A stretch of 64,000 nucleotides of DNA from Candidatus Hydrogenedens sp. (lineage in GTDB: Bacteria; Hydrogenedentota; Hydrogenedentia; Hydrogenedentales; JAEUWI01): positions 62,001-126,000 of the forward strand of contig WGMK01000014.1 in the NCBI GenBank assembly GCA_016125095.1. The letters run 5' to 3'. Made by a program: the position numbers and the translations under genes. Numbering within the stretch: position 1 is the stretch's first letter; each line of letters opens with the position of its first letter. This document shows positions 63,458 through 64,000 of the stretch, one piece after another. The notes under the pieces were generated by a model, which was given only the letters and a program-made list of their open reading frames with translations, had not been told where the DNA came from and ran no database searches.

Positions 63458-63909
63458 GGAGACTCCAAATCTTCGAGCGCCGACACGTCCGCCAAATCTT
63501 GCGGACGGCCCGTGGCGCGTTTGTTGGCAATCAGGTCTTCCGGCGCTATCGCCGATACATCCAGCCCGTCCAGGACGAATTCGCGCCGCCGTTCCCAGCA
63601 CGCGTCGAATTGGACACCGGAAAGGGCCGTAAGCAGATCGATCCGCACCGGGGCGTAGCCTACCTGAATCACATCCGACCCCGCGAAATTGTCCGGGGAA
63701 AATGTTCCGGGGGGAAATCCGAAAGCCTCCAGGCACGCCACCACCCGAGCGATATTGTCCGCATCTCGCGCCACGAAGAGATCGATATCTGCGGTATAGC
63801 GGGAGTGGCCGTACAGGGCAAGCGCATGCGCTCCCACGAGCAGATACCTAACGCTCACTCCATTTAACAAGCTTAAAAACTCGCTGTAATCGCGGTGGAG
63901 GGTCGCCAT
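63454..63909 (-). CDS. MNT/AbiEii-like nucleotidyltransferase
   Basis: 151 residues: SEFLSLLNGVSVRYLLVGAHALALYGHSRYTADIDLFV near the N-terminus gives the GxH/D-x-D minimal nucleotidyltransferase motif (Asp-Ile-Asp). Later IRIDLLTALSGV-type strand and ALEDLESP C-terminus follow. Such proteins form two-gene modules with small helical partners. The partner overlaps its start (63848-64000). Confidence 0.82.
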   Translation of the reverse strand: MATLHRDYSEFLSLLNGVSVRYLLVGAHALALYGHSRYTADIDLFVARDADNIARVVACLEAFGFPPGTFSPDNFAGSDVIQVGYAPVRIDLLTALSGVQFDACWERRREFVLDGLDVSAIAPEDLIANKRATGRPQDLADVSALEDLESP

Positions 63910-64000
63910 AGGATCGGCTCACGAGTTCGAGAAGGATATCCAGCCGCTGCTCGGGCGTCAGCGATTTCATATACGCCCGATCCGCGGCCGCCGCCTCCTC
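63848..64000 (-). CDS. Small partner protein of the nucleotidyltransferase (5' end outside window)
   Basis: The last 50 residues are visible: ...AYMKSLTPEQRLDILLELVSRSYGD...RLQRVFKLVKWSER, ending TAG. The frame overlaps the nucleotidyltransferase start by 62 nt. The LQRVF-xVV ending is typical of the small proteins paired with this nucleotidyltransferase type. The related orphan at 24890-25111 supports the family. Truncated only by the window edge. Confidence 0.65.
   Translation of the reverse strand, partial: EEAAAADRAYMKSLTPEQRLDILLELVSRSYGDPPPRLQRVFKLVKWSER

Overview
The window is GC-rich, densely coded bacterial DNA (about 53 protein genes, mostly short gaps). No rRNA or tRNA gene was recognised, so placement rests on gene content. 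The mix includes Tat-exported Gfo/Idh/MocA oxidoreductases, a DUF1080 protein, a planctomycete-type cytochrome c/leucine-rich-repeat protein, a thioredoxin/cytochrome c/copper-monooxygenase fusion and several PQQ enzymes. This points to a heterotrophic, glycan-degrading, probably uncultivated lineage related to the PVC group or Hydrogenedentota. A complete mreBCD/PBP2/rodA operon indicates a rod-shaped, peptidoglycan-containing cell. The phylum is an inference with modest confidence.

Layout. 1-12.5 kb is a sugar region: DUF1080 protein, PfkB kinase, alpha/beta hydrolase, copper-monooxygenase fusion, two TIM-barrel isomerase/epimerases, a cupin phosphomannose-isomerase-like protein, a cytosolic Gfo/Idh/MocA enzyme and a bifunctional class II aldolase/short-chain dehydrogenase. 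12.6-24 kb holds a calcium-binding-repeat protein, an XRE regulator, a YegD-like Hsp70, LexA, a ferredoxin, ComB, two tandem Tat-exported Gfo/Idh/MocA proteins and aconitase. 24.5-36.1 kb holds a small AT-rich island, a YdjC-type deacetylase, the cytochrome/LRR protein, an ECF sigma operon, a C69/secernin peptidase, three glycosyltransferases, an MBL hydrolase and a soluble PQQ sugar dehydrogenase. An IS630-family element and repeat debris lie at 36.27-37.55 kb. 37.5-46 kb is a minus-strand shape operon (mreB, mreC, mreD, mrdA, rodA, rng, then HD-GYP) with 1-4 nt overlaps at most junctions. 46-55 kb holds an acyltransferase, a large secreted glycosidase-like protein, an ABC1 kinase, ispE and two coupled dynamin-like GTPases. 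55-64 kb holds a membrane PQQ dehydrogenase, an alpha/beta hydrolase, a HlyD/permease/ATPase export set, a START-like protein and a nucleotidyltransferase with its small overlapping partner, which is cut by the window end.

How parts may work together. DUF1080, Gfo/Idh/MocA and xylose-isomerase-like proteins together match the toolkit for 3-keto-glycoside cleavage, feeding a kinase and a ketose-phosphate aldolase. The shape operon is coupled to RNase G and a cyclic-di-GMP phosphodiesterase.

Intergenic DNA is unusual. Several unrelated families of hairpin-forming inverted repeats occur. One has ends that flank a GxxExxY (PD-(D/E)xK-like) gene at 8.5-9.0 kb, and a gene-less relative lies at 21.4-21.7 kb. 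A palindrome of the form AACCGCGGCAGCGGTT recurs about nine times in three clusters, usually beside a CCCCGGG/CCCGGGG hairpin. I consider these repeat systems, the paired GTPases and the 3-keto-glycoside gene set the items most worth following up.
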